Of a DNA stretch of 64,000 nt, positions 17,671 to 25,644 are shown piece by piece. Within the stretch, counting starts at the first letter, position 1, and every line of letters starts with the position of its first letter. A program made the translations under genes and the position numbers. The notes beneath the pieces were generated by a model. The model was not told the DNA's origin, did no database searches, and was given only the letters and a program-made list of their open reading frames with translations. Location of the stretch: contig JAEUMY010000009.1 in NCBI GenBank assembly GCA_016791265.1, forward strand, positions 1-64,000. The letters run 5' to 3'. The DNA is from Betaproteobacteria bacterium (GTDB lineage: Bacteria; Pseudomonadota; Gammaproteobacteria; Burkholderiales; Usitatibacteraceae).

Positions 17671-19763
17671 CACGTTTCCTTGTTTGCGGTATTCGCGGCT
17701 TTGCGCCGCGCAAGTTGCGACACGATCACCAGCGCCAGCAGGCCAAGACCCACGGCGTCGAACCACGAGCGCGGAATCACCATCAACGTGCCGGCGACGA
17801 TGAGCATGATGCGCTCCGGCGTGGTCGTGCGCGTGAGGAGCCAGCCCTGCGCGCCTGCCGCCAGCGTGCCGATGGCGACGAACGCCATCGCGATGACGAG
17901 CGCGATGTCCTGCCAGTGGGCCGCCCAGGTCAGGGTCTTGGGCAGTTTCAGGAGCAAGCCCGAGCCAAACGGGTCGATCACGAAAATGAACGGCACCACG
18001 AACGCGGGCAGCGTGTACTTCCACGATTGCAGCGTGGTCTTGTACGGGTCGCCGCCGGTGATGGCCGCAGCCGCGAAGGGCGAGAGCGCCGTGGGCGGCG
18101 ACACCTCGGACAACACCGCGTAGTAGAAGATGAACATGTGCGCCGCGTAGTCCGGGATGCCCAGCTGGATCATCGCGGGTGCGGTGATGACCGCACAGAT
18201 GATGTAGCTCGCCGTCACCGGCACGGCCAGGCCCACGATCCACACGATGAGCGCCGTGTAGAGCGCGGTCAGCATCACGCTGCCGCCCGCGTAGGCGATG
18301 ACGATGGACGAGAACTTGAGACCCAGCCCGGTCAGGGTGACCACGCCGACGATGAGGCCCGCGGCGGCGCAGGTCGCGGCCACGTTCAGCACCTGGGTCG
18401 TGCCGCCTTCCAGCGCCTTCACCAGGTTCGAGTTCCAGATGCCCTTCAGCACGGGCATCTTGCCGGTGAACACGTCATACGGAATCAAAGCGCAGTCGCG
18501 GCGCAGAAAGCTCACCGCGATGGCCACCAGCGTCGCGTAGAACACCGACAGCGTGGGTGAATAGCCCAGCAGCATGAAAATCACGATGGACATCAAGGAC
18601 AGGAAGTGGAACCAATAGCGCTTGGCCAGTTCCCACGCCGTCGCCGCGCGCTCGAAGGGCACCTGGCCCATGCCGTACTTCCGCGCGTCCAGCTCGACCA
18701 TGAAGAAGAGTGAGAAGTAGAACAGCACCGTCGGAATCGTCGCCATCAGGATGACTTCGAGGTACGAGATTTTCAGGAACTCGGCGATGAGGAACGCAGC
18801 CGCGCCCAGCACCGGCGGCGAGATGATGGCGCCCAGTCCCCCCGCGGCCAGCAACCCGCCCGCCGCGTTCTTTTCGTAGCCCGCCTTGGACAGCATCGGG
18901 AACGCGACCGAGCCGATGGTCACCGTCGTCGCCACACCTGAGCCCGACGGCCCGCCCAACAGAAAGGACGACAGCACGACCGTGCGCCCGGCGCCGGTGG
19001 GCTTGCCCCCCATCACGGCGAAGCTGAAGTCGAGGAAGAACTTGCCCGCGCCGGAGAACTGCAAGAACGCGCCATAGATCGTGAAAAGAATGATGAGTGT
19101 CGACGACACATCGACGGCTGTGCCGAAGATGCCCTCCAGCGTCATGGTCATGTGGCCGATGAGGCGGTCGATGTCGTAGCCGCGGTGGGTCCACGGTGCG
19201 GGCAGGTACTGGCCGAACGTCGCGTAGAGCAGAAACACGACAACCACGATGGGCATGATCCAGCCCGACGTGCGGCGCGTGGCCTCCAGCACCAGCACGA
19301 TGAGCGCGACCCCCAGCACCTTGTCCCACACATTGGGCGTCACCGCCCGGTCGGTGAAGTCGTCGCCCCCCGCCAGCATGTAGACGATGACCGCGACCGA
19401 CATCAGCATCGCGATGAGGTCCCACCACATCAACCGGTCGCGGTAGCGTTTCGCCACCGGGAACAGCAGAAACGACAGCACCAGCACCAACCCCACATGG
19501 ATCATGCGCAGCTGTTGCGTGGGCACGATGTCGTAGGCGGCATACAGGTGAAAGAGCGTCGTGCCGATGGCGAGCAACGTCACGAAGGCCGCCAACCAAC
19601 CCTTCAGATGGCTCGCCGCGCCTTCCTCCTCCTCGATGAACTGTTCCGCCTTGGCCAGCGCCTCCGCACTGACGGCACTTTCATGTCCCCCGGCTGGCGC
19701 CACGCCGCCCGGCTTTTGTTCTGTTGGAATCAAGGACTCTCCTCCTGTGTTCTCCGCCATCAT
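17670..19763 (-). CDS. TRAP transporter fused permease (DctQ-DctM)
   Basis: The 697-residue inner-membrane protein joins the small 4TM and large permease subunits, the arrangement typical of TAXI-type TRAP systems, which use ion gradients to import organic acids. It has about 16 helices. Characteristic stretches are GGPSGSGVATTVTIGS, AAGGLGAIISPPVLGAAAFLIAEFL and SEVSPPTALSPFAAAAITGG. Its binding protein is divergent at 19980 and a dehydrogenase is coupled downstream. The substrate is unknown. Two consecutive ATGs make the start ambiguous by one codon. Confidence 0.94.
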   Translation of the reverse strand: MMAENTGGESLIPTEQKPGGVAPAGGHESAVSAEALAKAEQFIEEEEGAASHLKGWLAAFVTLLAIGTTLFHLYAAYDIVPTQQLRMIHVGLVLVLSFLLFPVAKRYRDRLMWWDLIAMLMSVAVIVYMLAGGDDFTDRAVTPNVWDKVLGVALIVLVLEATRRTSGWIMPIVVVVFLLYATFGQYLPAPWTHRGYDIDRLIGHMTMTLEGIFGTAVDVSSTLIILFTIYGAFLQFSGAGKFFLDFSFAVMGGKPTGAGRTVVLSSFLLGGPSGSGVATTVTIGSVAFPMLSKAGYEKNAAGGLLAAGGLGAIISPPVLGAAAFLIAEFLKISYLEVILMATIPTVLFYFSLFFMVELDARKYGMGQVPFERAATAWELAKRYWFHFLSLMSIVIFMLLGYSPTLSVFYATLVAIAVSFLRRDCALIPYDVFTGKMPVLKGIWNSNLVKALEGGTTQVLNVAATCAAAGLIVGVVTLTGLGLKFSSIVIAYAGGSVMLTALYTALIVWIVGLAVPVTASYIICAVITAPAMIQLGIPDYAAHMFIFYYAVLSEVSPPTALSPFAAAAITGGDPYKTTLQSWKYTLPAFVVPFIFVIDPFGSGLLLKLPKTLTWAAHWQDIALVIAMAFVAIGTLAAGAQGWLLTRTTTPERIMLIVAGTLMVIPRSWFDAVGLGLLALVIVSQLARRKAANTANKET

Positions 19764-19979
19764 AAGGGGTCTGCGGGGCGGGCACTACCTTGGCTGCGCA
19801 GCCGTGCCCTCTCCTTCCCCTTGAGAAGGAAGGCCCGGACGAGGGTGCGCGGTCTCGCCGGGAACTCGGAACACCCCAAAACAGTCCATGCTTCGTCGGA
19901 AGAGGCGGTGCTGGCGTCTGCTGGCGCTTTCTTATACGCTTCCGCGTTGCATCGAAGATCAACCACAATGGAGGGGAAC
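19764..19979. promoter_or_regulatory. Divergent promoter region of the TRAP permease and TAXI binding protein
   Basis: This 216-base region separates two outward-facing genes of one transport system, so it should hold both promoters. It contains a hairpin CCTTCCCCTT-GAG-AAGGAAGG around 19810-19831. GAGG lies seven to eight bases before the binding-protein start. I could not place promoter boxes with confidence, and the GntR-type operator seen at 28706 and 43724 is absent. Confidence 0.5.
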
Positions 19980-20939
19980 ATGAAAAAACTCGCACTCATC
20001 GCCGGCCTGTTGACGGCCGCGCTCCTGCCGCTCACGGCCGCGGCGCAAACCAAGATTTCCATCGCCACCGGCGGCACCGGCGGCGTCTACTATCCGCTGG
20101 GCGGCGGCATCGCCAACGTGCTGTCCAAACATGTGCCCGGCATGCAGGCCACCGCCGAAGTGACCGGCGCATCCGTCGAGAACATGAAGCTCGTCGGCGG
20201 CGGCAAGGCCGATGTCGGCTTCACCATGGCCGACACCGCGTGGGATGCCTTCAAGGGCCTGGACAAGTTCAAGGACAGCGCCCAGCCCGTGCGCGCACTG
20301 GCCGTGTTCTATCCCAACCACATGCAGGTCGTGACCGTTGAAGGTCGCGGCATCGACAAGCTGGCCGACTTGAAGGGCAAGCGCATTTCCACCGGCTCGC
20401 CCGGCAGCGGCACCGAAGTCATGGCCTTCCGCCTCTTGGAAGCGATGGGCCTCGACAAGGACAAGGACGTGAAGCGCGAGCGCCTGTCGATCGCCGAATC
20501 GGTCAATGCCATGAAGGACGGCAAGATCGATGCGTTGATCTGGGTGGGCGGCGTGCCGACGCCAGCCCTGACCGACCTGGCCGCGACACCCAACACCAAG
20601 ATCAAGCTCATCGATCATGGCGAGGCGCTGGACAAGATGAAGGAGAAGTATGGTCCGCTGTATGTGAAGACCAAGATCCTCGCCAACTCCTATCCCGGCC
20701 AGACCAAGGATAGCGAGAACATCGCCGTGTGGAACATTCTCGTCGTGAACGAGAAGGCCGACGAGAAGGTCGTCTACGACATCGTGAAGACCATGTTCGA
20801 GAAGAAGGCCGAGATCGTGGCCGTTCACAAGGATGCGGCGGCGCTGGAGCTTTCAACGCAAATGGCCGGCGGCTCGCCGATTCCGTTTCATCCGGGTGCG
20901 CTGAAGTACTTCCGGGAGAAGGGGCTGAAGGTTAACTGA
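19980..20939 (+). CDS. TAXI family TRAP transporter solute-binding protein
   Basis: The 319-residue periplasmic protein has a clear signal peptide (residues 1-22, ending TAAAQ). It has the TAXI hallmark ISIATGGTGGVYYPLGG followed by SVENMKLVGGGKADVGF and GKRISTGSPGSGTEVMA. TAXI receptors deliver glutamate, aromatic or other organic anions to fused TRAP permeases such as the divergent one here. A strong intrinsic terminator follows. No lipobox is seen, so it is soluble. Confidence 0.95.
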   Translation: MKKLALIAGLLTAALLPLTAAAQTKISIATGGTGGVYYPLGGGIANVLSKHVPGMQATAEVTGASVENMKLVGGGKADVGFTMADTAWDAFKGLDKFKDSAQPVRALAVFYPNHMQVVTVEGRGIDKLADLKGKRISTGSPGSGTEVMAFRLLEAMGLDKDKDVKRERLSIAESVNAMKDGKIDALIWVGGVPTPALTDLAATPNTKIKLIDHGEALDKMKEKYGPLYVKTKILANSYPGQTKDSENIAVWNILVVNEKADEKVVYDIVKTMFEKKAEIVAVHKDAAALELSTQMAGGSPIPFHPGALKYFREKGLKVN

Positions 20940-20963
20940 ACCTTGGCCTGAGTTGATGCAGTG

Positions 20964-20993
20964 AAAGTGCCCGCCTTGTGCGGGCACTTTTGT
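20964..20993 (+). terminator. Rho-independent terminator of the TAXI gene
   Basis: A perfect 11-base stem AAAGTGCCCGC / GCGGGCACTTT with loop CTTGT ends in TTTTGT, 25 bases after the stop codon. Confidence 0.92.
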
Positions 20994-21005
20994 CGTTGGG
21001 GTATT

Positions 21006-21017
21006 GCGAATATTCGC
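21006..21017. repeat. GCGAATATTCGC palindrome, intergenic copy after the TAXI terminator
   Basis: This is an exact copy with extended TGCG...CGCA flanks, 13 bases past the terminator and about 80 bases before the protease gene. Confidence 0.95.
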
Positions 21018-21098
21018 AACCTGTTTGATAGCATCGGCAAAGTCAGGCAGGTTGTTGACGCGCTCTTTCTATGTGATAGATCAAGCTAGCCTTCATCG

Positions 21099-21836
21099 AT
21101 GCAAATTTCTTCAGAGCAAGGTAACGATTGGCGCCAATGGCTGCTGGTAACGAGCATTCCACTGGTTCAGTTGGACGACGATGGTCAAGCTGTTCGCATG
21201 GGGTCGGGCACTATGGTCGATCACAAGGGCAGACGCTTCCTTATCACCGCAAGGCATGTTGTGGAGCTAGGTTCAAAGGGGTGGGCAATCATCGTCCAGC
21301 AGCATCCAGACGGACGAGCGGAATACTACAAGCTTGATTCCTTGATCTACATAGGCGAGTTCTGCCGGGTCGAGCAATCTTCTTGCTTGCTCGACATCTG
21401 CGCAGTACAGGTTTCTTCCGACTTGGAGACTTGGTACGAGTACCGCACTCCGCGAGGACTCTTCGACAGGAGACCGCATCATGTATTTGACTCGCACCAA
21501 CTAGCAACTCCCGCCCAAGATCAGATCTATGGCTTCTCCGGCAGAGTGCGCACGGAGTTGCATGGCCCTCAGTCATTCGTATCCGAGATGACCGTGTTTC
21601 CTGGACTTACACATAAACAAAGTGAGGCCGAAGAGCACCACTTTGCGCTACCGGTACCACATCCAGGGCACGATGCCTTTCAGGGTAGCAGCGGCTCGCC
21701 AATGTGCGATTTCTCAAGAAGACTTCTAGCAATCGTTGTCGGCGGTGATATCGAAACCAATTCAATACGTGGCGTAGCAATTCAGCGAGTACTTCCGGGG
21801 CTTGATTTTCTGGTCGCACAGCTTGCAGCGAAATAA
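21099..21836 (+). CDS. Orphan trypsin-like serine protease domain protein
   Basis: The 245-residue protein has the chymotrypsin-fold triad in order: His53 in ITARHVV, Asp99 in LLDICAVQV, and Ser198 in FQGSSGSPM. It has no signal peptide, PDZ domain or partner domain, so it may act in the cytoplasm. Base composition is visibly lower in G+C than its neighbours and codon use is looser, which suggests recent acquisition. It is followed by noncoding repeats and a toxin-antitoxin pair. I do not recognise a characterised family; the target is unknown. Confidence 0.75.
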   Translation: MQISSEQGNDWRQWLLVTSIPLVQLDDDGQAVRMGSGTMVDHKGRRFLITARHVVELGSKGWAIIVQQHPDGRAEYYKLDSLIYIGEFCRVEQSSCLLDICAVQVSSDLETWYEYRTPRGLFDRRPHHVFDSHQLATPAQDQIYGFSGRVRTELHGPQSFVSEMTVFPGLTHKQSEAEEHHFALPVPHPGHDAFQGSSGSPMCDFSRRLLAIVVGGDIETNSIRGVAIQRVLPGLDFLVAQLAAK

Positions 21837-21868
21837 CCAAACGACTTTGGGCTAAGGAACTTGAGGCG

Positions 21869-21940
21869 ATAAGGGGCCGGGGTGAATTGATTCGCGTAGT
21901 ACCTACCGCTCAAAGGCAATAAGGGGCCAGGCTGATTTTC
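21869..21940 (+). repeat. Short direct repeat, 50 bases apart
   Basis: The 22-base stretches at 21869 and 21919 both begin ATAAGGGGCC and continue with related G-T-G-A/C-T-G-A sequence. Similar AGGGGCCAGGCTGATTTT strings often flank IS200-like/RAYT transposase remnants; no transposase is seen here. The rest of the 165-base gap holds the palindrome at 21957. Confidence 0.5.
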
Positions 21941-21956
21941 CGCAGACGCATTCAAT

Positions 21957-21968
21957 GCGAATATTCGC
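21957..21968. repeat. GCGAATATTCGC palindrome, intergenic copy (protease-higA)
   Basis: This is an exact copy with extended flanks (ATGCG...CGCAT), downstream of both the rightward protease gene and the leftward toxin-antitoxin operon. Confidence 0.95.
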
Positions 21969-22001
21969 ATCACTGTTGGAAACAAGTACTCACGCCCGAG
22001 C

Positions 22002-22346
22002 TCAGGTGCGTGGCGCGGCCTTTATAGGCTTGCTGCGATGCGGCGCACCGCCAGCCAACTGATCAATCACCACCGGTGGTCGATTTGGGAACTGGGCAAC
22101 CAGTTCCAACTTGCCGCCCATGCTCTCCACATGCATCCGCAGTGTTGAGAGCAACATGTCGCTGCGTTTCTCCAAACGCGAAATCGTGTCCTGACCCACG
22201 CCGAGTGTCTCAGCCAGTTGCGCCTGGGTCTTGCCTGCGGCAATGCGCAGGTCCTTCAGCGTCGCCAATTCCAGAGCGCGCTTCTCGATCCGTTTCTGGC
22301 GTGCCTTCGGTAATGCGGCGAGGATGTCATCGAGTTTTCTTGCCAT
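22002..22346 (-). CDS. higA: XRE-family antitoxin (HigA-like)
   Basis: The 114-residue protein has a helix-turn-helix of the Xre class, KTQAQLAETLGVGQDTISRLEKRSD (about residues 39-63), and a C-terminal strand segment GGKLELVAQFPNRPPVVI. This layout is typical of HigA antitoxins encoded after their toxin. It should bind and neutralise the toxin and repress the operon. Its ATG lies 20 bases inside the toxin gene, so translation is coupled. Confidence 0.88.
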   Translation of the reverse strand: MARKLDDILAALPKARQKRIEKRALELATLKDLRIAAGKTQAQLAETLGVGQDTISRLEKRSDMLLSTLRMHVESMGGKLELVAQFPNRPPVVIDQLAGGAPHRSKPIKAAPRT

Positions 22347-22716
22347 GGGCGGGTCCTTTCCGAATGTGATTGATTTGCTGCAAGTGATCGTCGTAGCGGC
22401 TATCGGCCAAGCTGATCAGCCGCTTGTAAAACCTGCGCTGGTCCGCGCCACCTTTGTCGCCGCCCACCAGAAGGATGGCCTGACGTTGTGGATCAAACGC
22501 GAAGGCCACGCGCCATACCTGGCCTTGCCATGAGAACCGCAGCTCCTTCATGTTGGCGTGACGCGATCCGTTCAAGGTGTCCACGGTTGGACGCCCCAGA
22601 TTGGGGCCGAATGTCGCCAGCAGTCGGGCGTGCGCGAGAAGCTCGTCCTGTAGCGCTTCCGCCAAAGCGCTGAACTCCTTGGCGAAGTCATCGTGGAACA
22701 GAACATGCCAGCTCAT
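22327..22716 (-). CDS. higB: RelE/HigB-family toxin (phage-derived Gp49-like)
   Basis: The 129-residue protein resembles HigB/Gp49-like mRNA interferases: GSRHANMKELRFSWQGQVWRVAFAFDPQRQAILLVGGDKGG and K-R-L-I-S-L-A-D. These cut mRNA at the ribosome. The toxin gene precedes and overlaps the antitoxin gene, the HigBA order. The start ATG (MSWHVLF) is used rather than the TTG two codons upstream. Confidence 0.88.
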   Translation of the reverse strand: MSWHVLFHDDFAKEFSALAEALQDELLAHARLLATFGPNLGRPTVDTLNGSRHANMKELRFSWQGQVWRVAFAFDPQRQAILLVGGDKGGADQRRFYKRLISLADSRYDDHLQQINHIRKGPAHGKKTR

Positions 22717-22856
22717 TGGCAAAGTATGATCTTAAAGACATATGTTGTCGAATGCATATTGCTGGTTGGCGATCGACGACTCAGCAGGATGCCCTTCTGC
22801 GTCGAAAGGGAGATTTCAGCAACCAGGTTGAATCAAGGGCATCGGGCACACGTGTT

Positions 22857-22868
22857 GCGAATATTCGC
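22857..22868. repeat. GCGAATATTCGC palindrome at the left yeiH remnant
   Basis: This exact copy lies next to the stop codon of the broken yeiH copy. The matching site beside intact yeiH (25935) reads GCGAGTATTCGC, one base different. Confidence 0.95.
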
Positions 22869-22870
22869 AA

Positions 22871-23122
22871 TCACGCCCAGCGGAGCGCAATCAACACCAC
22901 CCCCGCAATAAACACCGTCTCCACCACGATCAACGCCACCGGCTTCCATCCCATCACGGCCATATCCTTCGGCGATGTCTTCATGCCGATAGCGGCGATG
23001 GCAGCGACGAGGCACCAGGGTGAGATCTCACCCGCGCCGGTCTGAGGCGGCGCAGGAATTCAGCTCATGCTGTTCACTGCCGCTTGCACGGCGAGTGCTG
23101 CGACGAGCCACGCAGCAGCATG
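22871..23122 (-). pseudogene. Truncated copy of the 3' end of yeiH
   Basis: Read leftward, this stretch gives AAIAAIGMKTSPKDMAVMG and VALIVVETVFIAGVVLIAL before a stop. It matches the last 80 or so residues of the intact YeiH-like protein encoded at 25949-26917. By eye, the nucleotides differ at only about 10 of 150 positions in the best part. An in-frame TGA replaces the Trp codon of SMGWIPAP, and the rest of the gene is missing. The match continues slightly past the stop codon into the palindrome. The remnant and the intact gene form direct repeats about 3.1 kb apart. Confidence 0.88.
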
Positions 23123-23196
23123 GCGCCGCGTAATTACTTCACGTTGATGGCGTCGGGGACGGCGCGTGCGATGTGGCAAACATCGGGTCCCATGAC

Positions 23197-24909
23197 TCAT
23201 CCCGCCTTCCACCCGCGCAGTATCAGCACACCCACGCCTGCCAACCCGACAAACTTCGCCAGGGCGCACATCGACATCGCGATCCCAAGCGCGTAGGCGA
23301 GCACGGTCAGGTCGTTCATGGCGCTGGTGATCATGAGCCAGGTTAAGGCGTTCTCGAACACGTCCGCGAAAACCATCAGCGTGAGTGACCAACCCAGCGC
23401 ATTGAGAAACTTGGAGACAGGTGCGCCGGCCGTGCGCACACCGGCCGCGCGCGCGAAGGATCGCACAGCGAACCAGGAGAGCGCATAGGCATAGGCCGCG
23501 ATGAACAAAAAATCCCACACCACGGCCCAGCGCGGCGCCCAGAATCTTCCGTTCAGCACGGCGTCCCATCCACCGGACCACCACCAGGTGAGCTGCCAGC
23601 AGGCGAAGCCCATATTGGCGTCGAAGAACGCCGGCGCCTTGCGCAGGAGCTCCAGCGGCTCGAATACAAGATCGTTGAAGGACGCCGCCTGCACCAGCAT
23701 CTGCCCGAGGCAGAAGAACACCACGGTCATCATCAGTACCGCCACGAGCAGGCCGCGCTTGGGGCGTGCTTGCGTCCATGCCGTGCCCATGGGGAACGGC
23801 CCCGGTGCAGGTTCACTTGAATAGGCGTTCGCCTTGAGCTCGAACCGCGTGCCGTCGTCGAGCTTGAAGCACTGGGTGTCTCGCACCTTCAGACCTGTCA
23901 CGGCCCACAGGCAGGTATTGAACAATTGGCTATGCACGACCGGGAGTGATACTGGTGCCGGGTAAGTCTGCTTGAGTACGGCGGCGACCTTGGCTTCTGT
24001 GTCGAGCGGGCCGTTGGCGTCCTTCAGTGAGAGCCCGCAATTCACAGCTTCACTCACCAGCCAGGTGAGCGCGGCATTCGAATAGCCGGATTCGCCGGTT
24101 GCATGGCCCCCGCCGACATCGCAGTGATCGCCCTGGAACCAGAGTTGTTTCAAGGTCGCCTTGTGCTTGCGCTGAGTCTGGTAGTGGTCGCCGTTCTCAT
24201 CCTTGTAGGCGCGCGGACCAAACTGCGCGCGTAGTTCGTCGAGCGCCAGCGCCTGACGCACATTGCGGAAGCGCTTGTTTTGGATGGTCGGCTTGGCGGT
24301 GAACTTGGTGTTGAAAGGAAACATGCCCACCGAGGCCACCGTGTCCCAAACGCCGACGTACTGCATTTCCACATACTGGGCCGATTCGGGAACAAGCAGG
24401 CGCACTGCCTGCTCGCTGATTTTCTTCCAGTTCGCGACTTCGCCGTCTGGCGACGCGTCGACGGGCCGCTCGGAAAAATAGACGTGCAAGAGGGTTGGAA
24501 CGAAGTTCTCGAGCTGCGGCGCCAAGAGGCCGAACTGGTTGACGAGGCCGGAGAGGCTGCGCGCGGTGAACGCGCCCCGCGAAAAACCGAAAATGAAGAT
24601 CTCGTCGCCTTCGCGGTATTCGCGCATGAGGAAGCGGTAGCAATCGGCGATGTTTTCGTACACGCCGCCGCCGAAGGCCAAGCCGGCGACGCGTTCCTTC
24701 CAATTCTTGATCTTGTCGGCCAGTGTCACGCCCGGCAACTCGCCCGGATTGCCGACGCCGGGATCGTAGAACACCAGACGCCGCGGATCAGGATCGCGCG
24801 CCAACAACTCGGCCAGCTTGACGAGATTGGTGTCGTTCTCTTGGCCGGTGAGATTGTTGTTCGTGCCGTCGCAGAGGACGATGAGCTGGCGGTTGGTCGT
24901 GGCGTTCAT
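23197..24909 (-). CDS. DUF2235 family alpha/beta hydrolase with C-terminal membrane helices
   Basis: The 570-residue protein begins with the DUF2235 pattern: LIVLCDGTNNN, then LVFYDPGVGN, and the nucleophile elbow GFSRGAFTAR. A conserved YVGVWDTVASVG and DVGGGH follow. The domain is shared with type VI phospholipase effectors of the Tle1 group, but here about four hydrophobic segments follow (roughly residues 395-420, 455-480, 500-525 and 540-560), so it is membrane-anchored. No type VI genes or immunity gene are visible. GGAGAG precedes the ATG. It lies 72 bases after the Cys-rich EF-hand gene on the same strand. Confidence 0.82.
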   Translation of the reverse strand: MNATTNRQLIVLCDGTNNNLTGQENDTNLVKLAELLARDPDPRRLVFYDPGVGNPGELPGVTLADKIKNWKERVAGLAFGGGVYENIADCYRFLMREYREGDEIFIFGFSRGAFTARSLSGLVNQFGLLAPQLENFVPTLLHVYFSERPVDASPDGEVANWKKISEQAVRLLVPESAQYVEMQYVGVWDTVASVGMFPFNTKFTAKPTIQNKRFRNVRQALALDELRAQFGPRAYKDENGDHYQTQRKHKATLKQLWFQGDHCDVGGGHATGESGYSNAALTWLVSEAVNCGLSLKDANGPLDTEAKVAAVLKQTYPAPVSLPVVHSQLFNTCLWAVTGLKVRDTQCFKLDDGTRFELKANAYSSEPAPGPFPMGTAWTQARPKRGLLVAVLMMTVVFFCLGQMLVQAASFNDLVFEPLELLRKAPAFFDANMGFACWQLTWWWSGGWDAVLNGRFWAPRWAVVWDFLFIAAYAYALSWFAVRSFARAAGVRTAGAPVSKFLNALGWSLTLMVFADVFENALTWLMITSAMNDLTVLAYALGIAMSMCALAKFVGLAGVGVLILRGWKAG

Positions 24910-24981
24910 GGCACTCTCCCTGTTGGCGAGGCTGAACAGAGCCCGCCAGTCGGCGCTGGCGGGCTCCATCCGGGCACGCAG

Positions 24982-25644
24982 TTACTTCAGCTTCGCATCG
25001 AACTCGCCCGGCTCGATGGTGCCGTTGCCGTTCGTATCCATCTTCTTGAAGCCTTGCGAGACCTCGTCCGCCGTCATGGATGAGCCACGCTTTTTGAGCC
25101 AGGCTTGCGCTTCCTGAAGTGTGATCTTCTTGTCCTTGTTTGTGTCGACGGTGTCAAAACGCTCAGAGGGTGATTGCTTGGGTTCAGCCTTCCCTCCACC
25201 GCCGGGCGCGCATTGGCCGGAGCCGCTCGTTGTCTTGGTTACGGGTTTTGCGCCTTCCGTCGTGACCTTCCCATCGGCTGCCGTTGCGCAGCAGCTCTGT
25301 CCGTTGTTGCAGCAGGTCGTGCCCGGATTGCAGTAGCCCGTGCATTGCCCGCTCGAGTTGACGCAGGTGTCATAGCCTGGGCACTGACCGCATACGTCAC
25401 CAGACTGGTAAACCGGCGGGCAGCTACAACCATAGTTGGCGCACGGCCCGTCACAGTTGCAGCAAAAAATATTGCAACAACTGCTGCCCACATTGCAGCC
25501 CGGCCAACTGCAACAGTCGGCCCTCGCGGGGCCGGCTCCCAGCAAGAGAGCGAAGAATGCGCCGAAAATCAGCGAGGTCCACAACCGCGACTTGCGATTG
25601 CCATGCGGGGACGCCAGTGCTTTGAAGAATGCGATGTGCTTCAT
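24982..25644 (-). CDS. Exported cysteine-rich protein with an EF-hand pair
   Basis: The 220-residue protein has a signal peptide (about residues 1-42, ending GPARA). A segment follows with about 20 cysteines in roughly 84 residues, many as CC pairs and C-x-x-C. A low-complexity linker leads to two calcium-binding EF-hand loops, DTNKDKKITLQE and DTNGNGTIEPGE. The cysteine region should be disulfide-knotted in the periplasm or outside the cell. I know no characterised bacterial protein with this layout. It is probably co-transcribed with the DUF2235 gene, suggesting a calcium-responsive partner or cofactor role. Confidence 0.75.
   Translation of the reverse strand: MKHIAFFKALASPHGNRKSRLWTSLIFGAFFALLLGAGPARADCCSWPGCNVGSSCCNIFCCNCDGPCANYGCSCPPVYQSGDVCGQCPGYDTCVNSSGQCTGYCNPGTTCCNNGQSCCATAADGKVTTEGAKPVTKTTSGSGQCAPGGGGKAEPKQSPSERFDTVDTNKDKKITLQEAQAWLKKRGSSMTADEVSQGFKKMDTNGNGTIEPGEFDAKLK

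Noticed and set aside
17671-18243. Long N-terminal extension of the Ldh2-type dehydrogenase
   Set aside because: The open frame upstream of 17670 is the antisense-type shadow of the TRAP permease gene. The ATG at 17670 with the TGATG overlap gives the normal family length.
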